NCBI RefSeq assembly: GCF_018129965.1
Contig: NZ_JAFCKW010000001.1
Span: forward strand, 558,001-622,000
Source: Bradyrhizobium diazoefficiens
GTDB taxonomy: Bacteria; Pseudomonadota; Alphaproteobacteria; Rhizobiales; Xanthobacteraceae
Length of the DNA stretch: 64,000 nt
Direction of reading: 5' to 3'
Part shown: positions 34,667 to 43,630 of the stretch, one piece after another
Numbering within the stretch: the first letter of the stretch is position 1
Layout of the letters: each line of letters begins with the position of its first letter
Translations under genes and position numbers: made by a program
The notes under the pieces: generated by a model
Databases searched by the model: none
What the model was told of the DNA's origin: nothing
The model's input: the letters and a program-made list of their open reading frames with translations, nothing else

Positions 34667-35914
34667 TCATCCCGCGGAACGTCCGAGCTGCGCCGACAGA
34701 GCATCACGATGTTCGGGCGCGGCTATCGCGATCATGCGGCGCGCACGCTCGGCGAGGCCGCAGCCGCGCAGCTCCGCGATCCCCCATTCCGTGACGATGG
34801 CGTCCACGTCGGCCCGGGGTGTCGTCACCGTCTCGACGTTGACCACGATCCGGCTGGCGCCGTCAGGCGCCGTCGCCGGCAGCGCGATGATCGCCCTGCC
34901 CCCGCGCGACGCATTGGCACCGCGCACGAAATCGAGCTGCCCCCCGATCGCCCCGACGGTCACGCCATTCAGTGTCTCGGAATTGACGCTGCCGTCGAGC
35001 CCGACCTGAAGCGCCGAATTGATCGCGACCAGCCGGTTGATCCGTGCCAGCACGCTCTGGCCATGCGTATAGGACGTTGGCCGCACCGCGACCGCCTCGT
35101 TCTCGTGCACGAAACGATAGAGCCGCTGCGTCCCGATCACCTGGTTGGTGACGGTGATTCCGGCATCGATCCCCTTCTCCGCATTCGTCAGCGCGCCGCG
35201 TTCGATCAGCTCGACGACGGCATCGTTGATCAGGCCGGAATGGATGCCGAGATTGCGCACATGGGCCAGCGACGAGAGGATCGCGTCCGGAATCCGTCCG
35301 ACGCCAAACTGAAGCGTGCTGCCGTCGGCGATCAGGCTTGCTGCGTGAGCTGCGATACGGCGCGAGACATCATCCATGGGCGGCGACGCCAACTCGACCG
35401 GCGGGCGGCTGGCGGCAACACGTGCATGGATCGGCACATCCTCGGGCCATTCCGCGCCGAACGTGAAGGGCGCATCAGGATTGATCTCGGCGATGACGAG
35501 GCGCGCGCCGCGCGCGGCATCGATGACATAGTCGTTGGAGAGGCTGGCGCTGAGCCGCCCCCCGGCCTCCGCAAGTTGCACCAGGACGACATCCGCGCGG
35601 TGACGGCGTGAAGCGAAGTCGGCACAGAAGGCGCTGTAATGGCTCGGGATCATTTCAAGCCGGCCCGCTTTAGCGAGGCGGCGGGCATTGCCGATCACGC
35701 CGTAGCTGAGAAACGATACGTTCGCCGCGCTCGCCGCCGCAAACGTCTCCGAGAACACCGGCCCCACCATCATGCGGAAGGATGGAAGCTGTCTCGCCTG
35801 CGCCATCAGCGCTTCGGTCAAGGTGACCGGCTCCGCCGTCGCCTGCCCGCATACCACGAGATCGCCCGCATGGATCAGGCCGGAGAAGTCGATCGGAGCG
35901 GTGGCCGCTAGCAC
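34667..35914 (-). CDS. Acetyl-CoA hydrolase/4-hydroxybutyrate CoA-transferase family protein
   Basis: A 415-residue family I CoA-transferase (Cat1/AbfT type). The catalytic glutamate is expected in the block LDGSVNSETLNG. Other family blocks: LQFGVGRIPDAI, GIHSGLINDAVVELIERG, IGGQLDFVRGANAS and VTEWGIAELRG. The start is taken as the GTG at 35914, eight bases after the acyl-CoA dehydrogenase stop; the open frame runs further but into that gene. It would move CoA between acyl-CoA and a carboxylate, fitting the dicarboxylate pathway genes around it. It ends the minus-strand operon with the TRAP transporter. Confidence 0.85.
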   Translation of the reverse strand: MLAATAPIDFSGLIHAGDLVVCGQATAEPVTLTEALMAQARQLPSFRMMVGPVFSETFAAASAANVSFLSYGVIGNARRLAKAGRLEMIPSHYSAFCADFASRRHRADVVLVQLAEAGGRLSASLSNDYVIDAARGARLVIAEINPDAPFTFGAEWPEDVPIHARVAASRPPVELASPPMDDVSRRIAAHAASLIADGSTLQFGVGRIPDAILSSLAHVRNLGIHSGLINDAVVELIERGALTNAEKGIDAGITVTNQVIGTQRLYRFVHENEAVAVRPTSYTHGQSVLARINRLVAINSALQVGLDGSVNSETLNGVTVGAIGGQLDFVRGANASRGGRAIIALPATAPDGASRIVVNVETVTTPRADVDAIVTEWGIAELRGCGLAERARRMIAIAAPEHRDALSAQLGRSAG

Positions 35915-35921
35915 ACTGAGC

Positions 35922-37088
35922 TTAGTATGATTTAGCCAGGCCCAGCACCTTCTCCGCAATGAAGCTGAGCGCAAGCTGCGGGCTGACCGGCGCGATGCGC
36001 GGGATCAGGCTTTCGCGCAAATAGCGCTCGACGTGATACTCCTTGGCATAGCCGAAACCGCCGTGAGTCATCACGGACTGCTCGCAGGCCCGGAAACCGG
36101 CTTCGCCCGCGAGATATTTTGCGGCGTTGGCCGCGGCCCCGCACGGCATGCCCTTGTCATACTGCCAGGCCGCCGACATCACCATCAGCCATGCGGCTTC
36201 AAGCTCGACCCAGTTGACCGCGAGCGGATGCTGGATGCCCTGGTTCTGGCCGATTGGACGGTTGAACACGATTCGTGTCTTGGCGTATTCGCTGGCGCGC
36301 GACAGCGCGACTTGCCCGAGACCAACCGCTTCGGCCGCGATCAGGATCCGCTCGGGGTTCATGCCTTCAAGGATGTACTGGAAGCCCTTGCCCTCTTCGC
36401 CGATACGGTCCTCCATCGGGATCTCGAAATCCTCGAAGAACAGCTCGTTGGAATCGACGATCTTGCGGCCCATCTTCTCGATCTCGTGGACCTTGATCTT
36501 CTTGCGGTCGAAATCGGTGTAGAACAGGCTGAGACCATGGGTCGGCGAGCGCACCTCTTCCAGCGGCGTGGTGCGCGCCAGCAGCAGGATCTTGTGCGCA
36601 ACCTGCGCCGTGGAGATCCACACCTTCTGGCCGTTGACGATGTAGCGGTCGTTCTTGGCGACGGCCCGGGTCTTGAGCTGGGTGGTGTTGAGGCCGGTGT
36701 TGGGCTCGGTGACGGCGAAGCAGGCCTTCTCGCGGCCATCGACCATCGGCGGCAGCATGCGCTTGCGCTGCTGTTCGGTGCCGAACACCACCACGGGGTT
36801 GAGCCCGAACACGTTGATGTGCACGGCGGAGGCGCCGGACATGCCGGCGCCGGATTCCGCGATGGTCTTCATCATGATCGCAGCTTCGGTGATGCCGAGG
36901 CCCGATCCGCCATATTCCTCGGGCACGCAGATGCCGAGCCAGCCGGCGTCGGCCATAGCCTTGTGGAAATCGTGCGGGAAGCCACCGTCATGGTCCTTCT
37001 TGAGCCAATAGGCGTCGGGAAAATCCTCGCAGACCTTGGCGACGGCGTCGCGAATGGCTTCCTGCTGGTCGGTGAGCGCGAAATCCAT
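35922..37088 (-). CDS. Acyl-CoA dehydrogenase family flavoenzyme
   Basis: A 388-residue acyl-CoA dehydrogenase. FAD and substrate blocks are visible: CFAVTEPNTGLNTTQLKTRA, KVWISTAQVAHKIL, RIVFNRPIGQNQGIQHPLAV, AAKYLAGEAGFRACEQSVMT and GGFGYAKEYHVERYLRESL. The usual C-terminal IxEGTxE reads IAPVSPQ. It would desaturate an acyl-CoA at the alpha-beta position using an electron-transfer flavoprotein. It is encoded between the TRAP permease and a CoA-transferase; an acyl-CoA dehydrogenase also accompanies itaconate-degradation genes in Pseudomonas. Confidence 0.92.
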   Translation of the reverse strand: MDFALTDQQEAIRDAVAKVCEDFPDAYWLKKDHDGGFPHDFHKAMADAGWLGICVPEEYGGSGLGITEAAIMMKTIAESGAGMSGASAVHINVFGLNPVVVFGTEQQRKRMLPPMVDGREKACFAVTEPNTGLNTTQLKTRAVAKNDRYIVNGQKVWISTAQVAHKILLLARTTPLEEVRSPTHGLSLFYTDFDRKKIKVHEIEKMGRKIVDSNELFFEDFEIPMEDRIGEEGKGFQYILEGMNPERILIAAEAVGLGQVALSRASEYAKTRIVFNRPIGQNQGIQHPLAVNWVELEAAWLMVMSAAWQYDKGMPCGAAANAAKYLAGEAGFRACEQSVMTHGGFGYAKEYHVERYLRESLIPRIAPVSPQLALSFIAEKVLGLAKSY

Positions 37089-37126
37089 GTTCTGATCTCC
37101 TTATGGGGAGCTGCGAGGCTCCGATC

Positions 37127-38416
37127 CTAACGCCCCATCTGGGAGGGCAGCCAGAGAATGATACTCGGAAACGCCACCAGGATCGCAATCGCGATCAGGT
37201 GCGCGATGAAATGCGGGAAGGTGCCGTGGAACACTTCCGCCACCGGCCGCTTGGCGTAGCGGGCGACGATGAAGCAGTTCAGCCCGACCGGCGGGGTGAT
37301 CATCCCGACCTCGGCCGTGACGATCTTGATGACGCCGAACCAGATCGGGTCGAAGCCGAGCGTCTTGATCAGCGGCAGCACGATCGGCACGGTCAGGACC
37401 AGGATCGCGATCTGGTCCATGAAGGATCCGAGCACGATGTAGCCGCACAGGATCAGCGTGATGATCACCCAGCGCGAGGTCGGCAAGCTACCGATCCAGG
37501 CGACGAGATCCTGCGTGACATGCGTGAGCGTGAAGAAATAGCCGAAGATCGAGGCGCCCACCAGGATCATGATGATCATGCAGGTGCCGTGAGAGGCGCG
37601 CAGCAGCGTCGCATACAGCGAGGACGGCGTGATCTTGCCCTTGACCATCGCCAGCAGGAAGGCGCCGAACGCGCCGAAGGCGGACGCTTCCGTCGGCGTT
37701 GCGACGCCGAGATAGATCGTACCGGTTACGATCGAGAACAGCACCACCATCGGCGACACCTGCCAAAGCAGCGCGAATTTTTCCCGCCACGGCACCGACT
37801 TCGCGGCGGGAGCGCGCGAGGGATCCTGCCAAACCAGGAAATAGATCGTCGCCATGATGGTGAACGTCACCAGGATTGCCGGGACGATGCCGCTGATCAG
37901 CAGCTTGCCGATGTTCACTTCGGCCAGCAGGCCGAAGATGACCAGCGCGACGCTGGTCGGCAGCAGCATCGACAGCGTACCTGAGATCGCGACGACTCCG
38001 GCCGCCATCTTCGGCTCGTAGCCTTGGCGGATCATCGCCGGCAGGCTGGTGGAGGACAGCGTCGCAGCGGAGGCCGTCGAGGTGCCGCAGATCGCGCCGA
38101 AGCCGGCGCCGGCGAGCGCCGTCGCCATGCCGAGGCCACCGGGAATGCGGCCGACCCAGGCCGAGGCCGTCTTGAACAGATCGTCAGCTACTCCCGAGAG
38201 TAGCACGAGGTCCGCCATCAGCAGGAACATCGGGATGGTGATCAGCTCGTAGGACGAAACAGTGGAGAGCGGGGCCGTCTGCAGGATGCCGAACAGCGTG
38301 GCCCAGCCGCCGACCATCACGAGACCGACGGAGCCGGAAAATGCCATGGCGAAACCGACGGGCGTGCCGAGCGCGAGCAGGCCGAACAGCAGGGCGAGAA
38401 CGATGAAAGGTGTCAT
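37127..38416 (-). CDS. dctM: TRAP transporter large permease, DctM family
   Basis: A 429-residue polytopic membrane protein with about 12 hydrophobic segments (starting MTPFIVLALLFGLLALGTPV). Conserved DctM blocks include GGLGMATALAGAGFGAICGT, SLPAMIRQGYEPKMAAGVVA and PVGLNCFIVARYAKRPV. It forms the sodium-driven translocation channel with DctQ. It precedes the acyl-CoA dehydrogenase gene by 38 bases, so uptake and catabolism look co-transcribed. Confidence 0.95.
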   Translation of the reverse strand: MTPFIVLALLFGLLALGTPVGFAMAFSGSVGLVMVGGWATLFGILQTAPLSTVSSYELITIPMFLLMADLVLLSGVADDLFKTASAWVGRIPGGLGMATALAGAGFGAICGTSTASAATLSSTSLPAMIRQGYEPKMAAGVVAISGTLSMLLPTSVALVIFGLLAEVNIGKLLISGIVPAILVTFTIMATIYFLVWQDPSRAPAAKSVPWREKFALLWQVSPMVVLFSIVTGTIYLGVATPTEASAFGAFGAFLLAMVKGKITPSSLYATLLRASHGTCMIIMILVGASIFGYFFTLTHVTQDLVAWIGSLPTSRWVIITLILCGYIVLGSFMDQIAILVLTVPIVLPLIKTLGFDPIWFGVIKIVTAEVGMITPPVGLNCFIVARYAKRPVAEVFHGTFPHFIAHLIAIAILVAFPSIILWLPSQMGR

Positions 38417-38428
38417 GAATTCCTGCCG

Positions 38429-38983
38429 TTACTCGAAGCTTCGCGCTTCGCCGACGCCGGTCACCGGCGGCAGCGGATAGAGGTCGCGCCCGCTGACGAG
38501 GCTGAGCACATTGCCGACCAGCTGCAGCGCGAGCCGCAGCACCAGGACGCCGCAGCCGAACGGCACCAGCGCTGCCGAAATCCAGGTCGGCCAGGGGATC
38601 GCGCCGGAGAGCACATCGTGCTGCTCGTAGTTTTCCAGCGCGCGCTCGAACCCGACCTTGCAGATCAGGACGAACACGAACAGTCCGGCCAGTGCCGTGA
38701 CGATCTCCGACAATCGACGCCCGGCGGGAGAAAAGCGCGACAGGAGAATGTCGACACCGACATGGACATGTTCGCGCAAGGCGTCCGACAGCGTGAAGAA
38801 GAACACGCCGGCGAGGAGATAGAGCCCGATCAGATCATAGGTGAAGGACAACGGGCTGTTCAGCGCGTAACGCATGAACACGTCGGTCACGACGAGCATC
38901 ATGATCACGAACATGAACACCACCGCGATCACCGTCAGCGCGCGTTCCAGCGCGCCGAGCACATCTCCTGCCCGCTTGATCAC
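38429..38983 (-). CDS. dctQ: TRAP transporter small permease, DctQ family
   Basis: A 184-residue membrane protein with four hydrophobic helices (LTVIAVVFMFVIMMLVVTDV, LIGLYLLAGVFFFTLSDALR, ALAGLFVFVLICKVGF and ISAALVPFGCGVLVLRLALQ). The YALNSPLSFTYDL loop is a DctQ feature. The start is taken at GTG 38983 (GGGGAGG eight bases upstream); the open frame extends 44 codons into dctP, which is not credible. It couples to DctM and DctP. Confidence 0.88.
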   Translation of the reverse strand: MIKRAGDVLGALERALTVIAVVFMFVIMMLVVTDVFMRYALNSPLSFTYDLIGLYLLAGVFFFTLSDALREHVHVGVDILLSRFSPAGRRLSEIVTALAGLFVFVLICKVGFERALENYEQHDVLSGAIPWPTWISAALVPFGCGVLVLRLALQLVGNVLSLVSGRDLYPLPPVTGVGEARSFE

Positions 38984-39024
38984 CTCGAGCGCCTCCCCTG
39001 TCCGTTGCCTGATGACCTGGCGCC

Positions 39025-40053
39025 TTACTTGGCGCCGCCAGCGGCAAGCAGATCTTCGAATTCCTTCAGCGCGGCGGAGGCCTGCTTGCCGCGGCTGTCG
39101 AGCCCGCTCGCCCAATCCTTGCCGACGTCCTTGAGCTTGTCCTTCATCTCGGCGCGCGTCGCCTCCGGCAGCGGATCGAAGCTGACGCCTTCGTCCTGCA
39201 TCTGCTTCCGGGTGACTTCGCCTTCCTTTTCGACGTCGGCGCAGGCCTTCGGCGTGATCGCCTCAGAGGCTTCGTTCATCGCCTTCTTCACATCGTCGGG
39301 GAGCTTGTCCCAGACCGACTGGTTGATGGAATAGGCGACGATGAAGCTGCCGAAGCTGACGCCTTCGGTGGCGTGCTTGACCAGCTTGTCGAGCCCGTAG
39401 GACACGACGCTGTCCAGTGGGAACAACAGGCCGTCCATCGTGCCGCGCGACAGCGATTCATAGGCGTCAGGCGCGGCCATGCGCACCGGCACGGCATTGA
39501 GCGCACGTAGCGTCAGGTCCTGTGCGCCGCCCGTGGTGCGCAGCTTCAGGCCCTGCATGTCCTTGATCGTCTCCACCTTCGATTTGACGGTCCACACCTG
39601 ATAGGGCGGCAGCACAACGGCCATCAGCAGCTTGATCTTGTTCGGCGCGTATTCCTGCTTGGCCAGAACCCCTTCGCGCGCGCTCTTCCAGTAGGCGAGC
39701 GTGCCCTGGCAGCTGGTCGCGAAGGCGCCCGGCAATTGCGCGACCTCCGACAGCGGCATCTTGTCGGAGACATAGGACGGCCCGATGTAGCCGATGTCGA
39801 CCACGCCGGACTGCGTCAGCCGCAGCATGTCGGCGGCCTTGCCGATCTGCTGGTTCGGATAATAGGTGAAGGTCACCGCGCCGTTGGTGCGCTTGGTGAC
39901 GTCGTCCATCCAGGGTTTGAGCATCAGACGGACGAGGTAGTGGCCGGCGGGGAAACTGTCGGCGACCTTCAACTCAAGCGCCTGCGCCTGCAGCGTCGAG
40001 ACCGGCAGCGAGAGCGCGAGCGCCGCGACAGCCCGGACCAGATTCTTCTTCAT
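39025..40053 (-). CDS. dctP: TRAP transporter periplasmic substrate-binding protein, DctP family
   Basis: A 342-residue exported protein with a clear signal peptide (MKKNLVRAVAALALSLPVST...QAQA). After cleavage: LELKVADSFPAGHYLVRLML, PNQQIGKAADMLRLTQSGVV, LRTTGGAQDLTLRALNAVPV, FPLDSVVSYGLDKLVKHATE. It captures a carboxylic acid in the periplasm. It leads the operon dctP-dctQ-dctM-acyl-CoA dehydrogenase-CoA-transferase, read from the promoter region at 40054-40281, which is shared with the divergent CaiB-MaoC-CitE operon. Confidence 0.92.
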   Translation of the reverse strand: MKKNLVRAVAALALSLPVSTLQAQALELKVADSFPAGHYLVRLMLKPWMDDVTKRTNGAVTFTYYPNQQIGKAADMLRLTQSGVVDIGYIGPSYVSDKMPLSEVAQLPGAFATSCQGTLAYWKSAREGVLAKQEYAPNKIKLLMAVVLPPYQVWTVKSKVETIKDMQGLKLRTTGGAQDLTLRALNAVPVRMAAPDAYESLSRGTMDGLLFPLDSVVSYGLDKLVKHATEGVSFGSFIVAYSINQSVWDKLPDDVKKAMNEASEAITPKACADVEKEGEVTRKQMQDEGVSFDPLPEATRAEMKDKLKDVGKDWASGLDSRGKQASAALKEFEDLLAAGGAK

Positions 40054-40147
40054 GTCGTTCTCCCTGACGCGTCCCCCTGCCGAAGGCGGCAGCGCAACGC
40101 TGCAGCACCGTTCGGCCCTCTCTCCAATTCTTGCTTGATGAAAATGT

Positions 40148-40261
40148 ACATATATGTGAATTTATATGTCAAGCATATGAATTATGCATAGGGCTATGCA
40201 CCCCGATGCAGCATCTGCAAATTGACACCCAATTTTTATGAACTCTAACCTCACATATGTG
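40148..40261. promoter_or_regulatory. Paired palindromes in the divergent TRAP/CoA-transferase promoter region
   Basis: ACATATATGT (40148-40157) continues as GTGAATT, and CACATATGTG (40252-40261) continues as GAATT; the two copies share CATATxxGTGAATT at about 100 bases apart, one near each start of the divergent operons. The AT-rich 227-base region also has TATATGTCAAGCATATGAAT. Plausible operator of a regulator such as the IclR protein encoded at 42849, but the target is not proven. Confidence 0.5.
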
Positions 40262-40281
40262 AATTCATCCAACGAGGCCCC

Positions 40282-41484
40282 ATGGGACCGCTCGCCGGCT
40301 TCAGCATTCTCGACCTGACCTCGGTGCTGATGGGCCCCTACGGCACCCAGGTGCTGGCGGACATGGGTGCCGACGTCATCAAGGTGGAGAGCCCCGAAGG
40401 CGACATCGTTCGCGAGATCGGTCCGGGCCGCACGCCCGGCATGGGCGGGATGTTCCACAATGCCAACCGCGGCAAACGCAGCATCGTGCTCGACCTTAAG
40501 ACAACGGGAGGCCGCGACACGCTGCTGCGCCTTGCAAAGCGCGCCAACGCGCTCGTCTACAATGTGCGTCCGCAGGCGATGGCGCGGCTCGGGCTCGACT
40601 ATGAGACGCTGCGCTCGGTCAATCCGGCACTCGTCTATGTCGGCGCCTTCGGCTACGGCCAGTCCGGACCCTATGCCGCAAAGCCCGCCTACGACGATCT
40701 GATTCAGGGCGCGGCCACCATCCCCACGCTGCTCGCGGCGGCCGGCGACGGCACGCCGCGCTACGTGCCCGTCACCATCGCCGACCGTATCGTCGGGCTG
40801 ATGATGGTCAACGCCATCATGGGTGGACTGATGCACCAGCAGCGCACCGGCATCGGCCAGCGCATCGACGTGCCGATGTTCGAATCCATGACGGAGTTCG
40901 TGCTGGTCGATCATTTGGGCGGACTCACCTACGATCCGCCGCTCGATCACGGCGGCTACGCCCGTCTGCTCTCGCGCTATCGAAAGCCCTACAAGACCAG
41001 CGACGGCCATCTCTGCGTTCTCATCTACAACGACAAGCACTGGCGCAGCTTCTTCGAGGCGATCGGACGACCGGAGTTCCTGCAGCAGCCGCGCTTTGCC
41101 AACCACGCCGCGCGGACCAAACACATCGACGAGATCTACGAGGAGATCGGCGGCATCTTCGTCACCCGCACCACCGCGGAATGGCGCGAGCTTCTGGAAC
41201 GCGCCGACATTCCGGTGATGCCGATGCACACGCTGGAGACGATCCTCGAGGATCCTCATCTCAAGGCGATCGATTTCTTCAAGACCGTGGATCACCCGGT
41301 CGAAGGCCGCATCCGCCAGATGCGCGTTCCCTCCAGCTGGAGCGCGACCCAGCCGGAAGCCGGTGGTCCGGCACCGACGCTCGGCCAGCACGGCCGCGAC
41401 ATTTTATCCGCGGCTGGCTTCTCGGCCGAGGAAATCGAACAGCTTGCAGAGCAGAAGGCAGTTCACCTGGCGCCGCCGCCTTGA
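40282..41484 (+). CDS. Family III CoA-transferase, CaiB/BaiF type
   Basis: A 400-residue CoA-transferase. Family blocks: ILDLTSVLMGPYGTQVLADM, VIKVESPEGD, NRGKRSIVLDLK, YVGAFGYGQSGPYAAKPAYD and RIDVPMFESMTEF. The catalytic aspartate of this family lies in the DDLIQG region following. It moves CoA between organic acids. With MaoC and CitE genes directly downstream, the order CoA-transferase, hydratase, lyase matches the itaconate (Ict-Ich-Ccl) or mesaconate route. The ATG at 40282 has GAGG upstream. Confidence 0.9.
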   Translation: MGPLAGFSILDLTSVLMGPYGTQVLADMGADVIKVESPEGDIVREIGPGRTPGMGGMFHNANRGKRSIVLDLKTTGGRDTLLRLAKRANALVYNVRPQAMARLGLDYETLRSVNPALVYVGAFGYGQSGPYAAKPAYDDLIQGAATIPTLLAAAGDGTPRYVPVTIADRIVGLMMVNAIMGGLMHQQRTGIGQRIDVPMFESMTEFVLVDHLGGLTYDPPLDHGGYARLLSRYRKPYKTSDGHLCVLIYNDKHWRSFFEAIGRPEFLQQPRFANHAARTKHIDEIYEEIGGIFVTRTTAEWRELLERADIPVMPMHTLETILEDPHLKAIDFFKTVDHPVEGRIRQMRVPSSWSATQPEAGGPAPTLGQHGRDILSAAGFSAEEIEQLAEQKAVHLAPPP

Positions 41485-41528
41485 CGGCCGCGCCAGCCAG
41501 ATCGCAACGATACAGGGAGGAAACCGCG

Positions 41529-41981
41529 ATGGCCGGACTTTATTTCGAAGACTTTTCCGTGGGCCAGGAGTTCAGGCATCCGCTGACCCGGACCGTCACG
41601 GAGATGGACAACACCATGTTCAGCCTGCTGACGCTGAACCCGCAGCCGCTGCATATCGACGCGCATTTCTCTGCCCAGACCGAGTTCGGCCAGCGCATTT
41701 TCAACAGCCTTTACACCCTCGGCATCATGATCGGCATGACGGTCTATGATACCACCATGGGAACCACCGTCGCCAATCTCGGCATGACCGACGTGACTTT
41801 TCCAAAGCCGGTCTTCCATGGCGACACCTTGCGGGCGACGACGAAGGTGCTTTCGTTGAGGGAATCCAAATCGCGCCCGAAAGCGGGCATCGTCGAGTTC
41901 GAGCACCACGCCTTGAACCAGAACGACGAGATCGTCGGCAAATGCCGCCGCATGGCGATGATGCACAAGAGGCCGATCTGA
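41529..41981 (+). CDS. MaoC-family (hot-dog) acyl-CoA hydratase
   Basis: A 150-residue hydratase. ATG at 41529 (GGAGG at 7-base spacing). Conserved blocks for this subfamily: MDNTMFSLLTLNPQPLHIDA, FGQRIFNSLYTLGIMIGM, VANLGMTDVTFPKPVFHGDT and VEFEHHALNQNDEIV. The MaoC subfamily with this L-N-x-Q-P-L-H-x-D motif includes itaconyl-CoA/mesaconyl-CoA-type hydratases. Its stop overlaps the start of the CitE gene by one base. Likely adds water to an unsaturated C5-acyl-CoA. Confidence 0.85.
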   Translation: MAGLYFEDFSVGQEFRHPLTRTVTEMDNTMFSLLTLNPQPLHIDAHFSAQTEFGQRIFNSLYTLGIMIGMTVYDTTMGTTVANLGMTDVTFPKPVFHGDTLRATTKVLSLRESKSRPKAGIVEFEHHALNQNDEIVGKCRRMAMMHKRPI

Positions 41982-42832
41982 TGCGTTCGATGCTGTTCGT
42001 GCCGGGCGACTCCCCGCGCAAATTCGAGAAGGCGAGCGAAGGCAATGCCGACGCGCTGATCATCGATCTTGAAGACTCCGTCGTCACCGACAAGAAGGCG
42101 GAGGCCCGCGGGCTCACGCTGGCGATGCTGAAGGGCCGCAGCAAGCCCCATCAGGTCTATGTCCGCATCAACGCGCTCGACACCGGCATGACGCTCACCG
42201 ACCTCGCGGCGGTAATGCCGGGCAAGCCCGACGGCATCGTGCTGCCCAAATCGCAAGGCGGCGACGACGTTCGGCAGGTCGCGACCTGGCTCGAAGCCCT
42301 CGAAGCTGCTTCCGGCATCACGGTCGGAGCAACCCGCATCGTCTGCGTCGCCACGGAGACAGCCGGCTCGATCTTCGGGCTCGGCAGCTACAAGGGCTGC
42401 TCCCCACGCCTTGCCGGCCTGATGTGGGGCGCGGAAGATCTCTCGGCTTCGCTCGGCGCGACCGAAAAGGCCTCGGGCGGCGTGTTCCACAGCCCCTACC
42501 GCCTCGCGCGCGATCTCTGCCTGATGGCGGCGGCCGCGGCCGAGGTAGCGCCGATCGACACCGTCTATACCGACATCGACAACCTCGCCGGTCTCGAGCA
42601 GGAAACGCGCGCCGCGCGGCGCGACGGGTTTTCGGCGAAGGCGCTGATCCACCCCAAGCATGTCGACGTCGTCAACGCCGCATTCGCGCCGACCGAAGCC
42701 GAACGCATCTGGGCGGAGAAGGTGATCGCGGCGTTCGCGAGCAACCCGAACTCCGGCACGCTGCGGCTCGACGGTCAGATGATCGACAAGCCGCATCTTC
42801 GCGCCGCGCAGAAGATCCTCGGCCAGACCTAG
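41981..42832 (+). CDS. CoA ester lyase, HpcH/HpaI-CitE family
   Basis: A 283-residue TIM-barrel lyase. MRSMLFVPGDSPRKFEKASE, ADALIIDLEDSV, KPDGIVLPKSQGGDDV, VCVATETAGSIFGLGSY, LMWGAEDLSASLGA, and GFSAKALIHPKHVDVVNAAF are CitE-family blocks. The acidic residues of the DLED motif and the E of VATETAGS bind magnesium and CoA substrate. Candidate reaction: cleavage of citramalyl-CoA (or a similar beta-hydroxyacyl-CoA) to acetyl-CoA and pyruvate. Translationally coupled to the MaoC gene. Confidence 0.88.
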   Translation: MRSMLFVPGDSPRKFEKASEGNADALIIDLEDSVVTDKKAEARGLTLAMLKGRSKPHQVYVRINALDTGMTLTDLAAVMPGKPDGIVLPKSQGGDDVRQVATWLEALEAASGITVGATRIVCVATETAGSIFGLGSYKGCSPRLAGLMWGAEDLSASLGATEKASGGVFHSPYRLARDLCLMAAAAAEVAPIDTVYTDIDNLAGLEQETRAARRDGFSAKALIHPKHVDVVNAAFAPTEAERIWAEKVIAAFASNPNSGTLRLDGQMIDKPHLRAAQKILGQT

Positions 42833-42848
42833 ATCGGAACCCGCCACC

Positions 42849-43589
42849 ATGATCGTTCGCCAAGCCGCCAACGTCCTGGAGATCATGGAATTCTTCGCGC
42901 AAACGAGGAAGCCGGCGACGCTTGCCGAAATTGCCGATCATTTCGGCTGGCCGCGCTCGTCGACCTTCAATCTGCTCGCGACGCTGTCGGAGAAGGGTTA
43001 TCTCTACGAGCCGCGGCCGCGCGCCGGCTTCTATCCGACGCCGCGCTGGCTGGCGATGGCGCGGTTGATCTCCGAGGTCGAGCCGCTGCCGCCATGGACG
43101 CACACGCTGATCGCCGAGCTTTCGGCTGAAACCGGCGAGACTGCGTCCATCGTGGCCCCGGCCGGCGTGATGGCGGTGTTCATCGACGTCGTCGAGTCCC
43201 AGGCTCCGATCCGCTATTTCGCGACCGTCGGCCACCGCGTGCCGATCCACGCCACCGCGAGCGGCCGCGCGCTGCTGCTGCAATATTCGCCGGAAGAACG
43301 CGACTCCGTCTATCGCAAGATCGAATTCAAGCAATACGGTCCGTCGACCCCGATCAGCATCGAGGCGGTCGAGATCGAGCTGCGCAACTCGATCGAACGC
43401 GGCTACTGCGTGAGTTTTGCGGATTACAGCCGCGACCTCGCCGGCGCGGCGATTCCGCTTCCGATCGGGGATCGCAGACTGTCGGTCGTCGTCGCAGGGC
43501 CGGAGTTTCGGATTGGGCCGAAGATTGCGGAGGTTGCGGCGCTGATCGCGCGGACGGTGGACAGGCTGCGGCCGAAGGGGCCGGGGTAA
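42849..43589 (+). CDS. IclR-family transcriptional regulator
   Basis: A 246-residue regulator. The N-terminal winged helix (about 1-75) is IMEFFAQTRKPATLAEIADH then FGWPRSSTFNLLATLSEKGY; the C-terminal effector domain has ETASIVAPAGVMAVFIDVVE, VPIHATASGRALLLQYSPEE and YCVSFADYSRDLAGAAIPLP. It lies at the end of the CaiB-MaoC-CitE operon and is probably its local regulator, reacting to a pathway acid. It may bind the palindromes at 40148-40261. Confidence 0.92.
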   Translation: MIVRQAANVLEIMEFFAQTRKPATLAEIADHFGWPRSSTFNLLATLSEKGYLYEPRPRAGFYPTPRWLAMARLISEVEPLPPWTHTLIAELSAETGETASIVAPAGVMAVFIDVVESQAPIRYFATVGHRVPIHATASGRALLLQYSPEERDSVYRKIEFKQYGPSTPISIEAVEIELRNSIERGYCVSFADYSRDLAGAAIPLPIGDRRLSVVVAGPEFRIGPKIAEVAALIARTVDRLRPKGPG

Positions 43590-43630
43590 AGAAGTGGAGT
43601 TCCAGTACCCGCCGCGCCAGCGGTGCGCCC

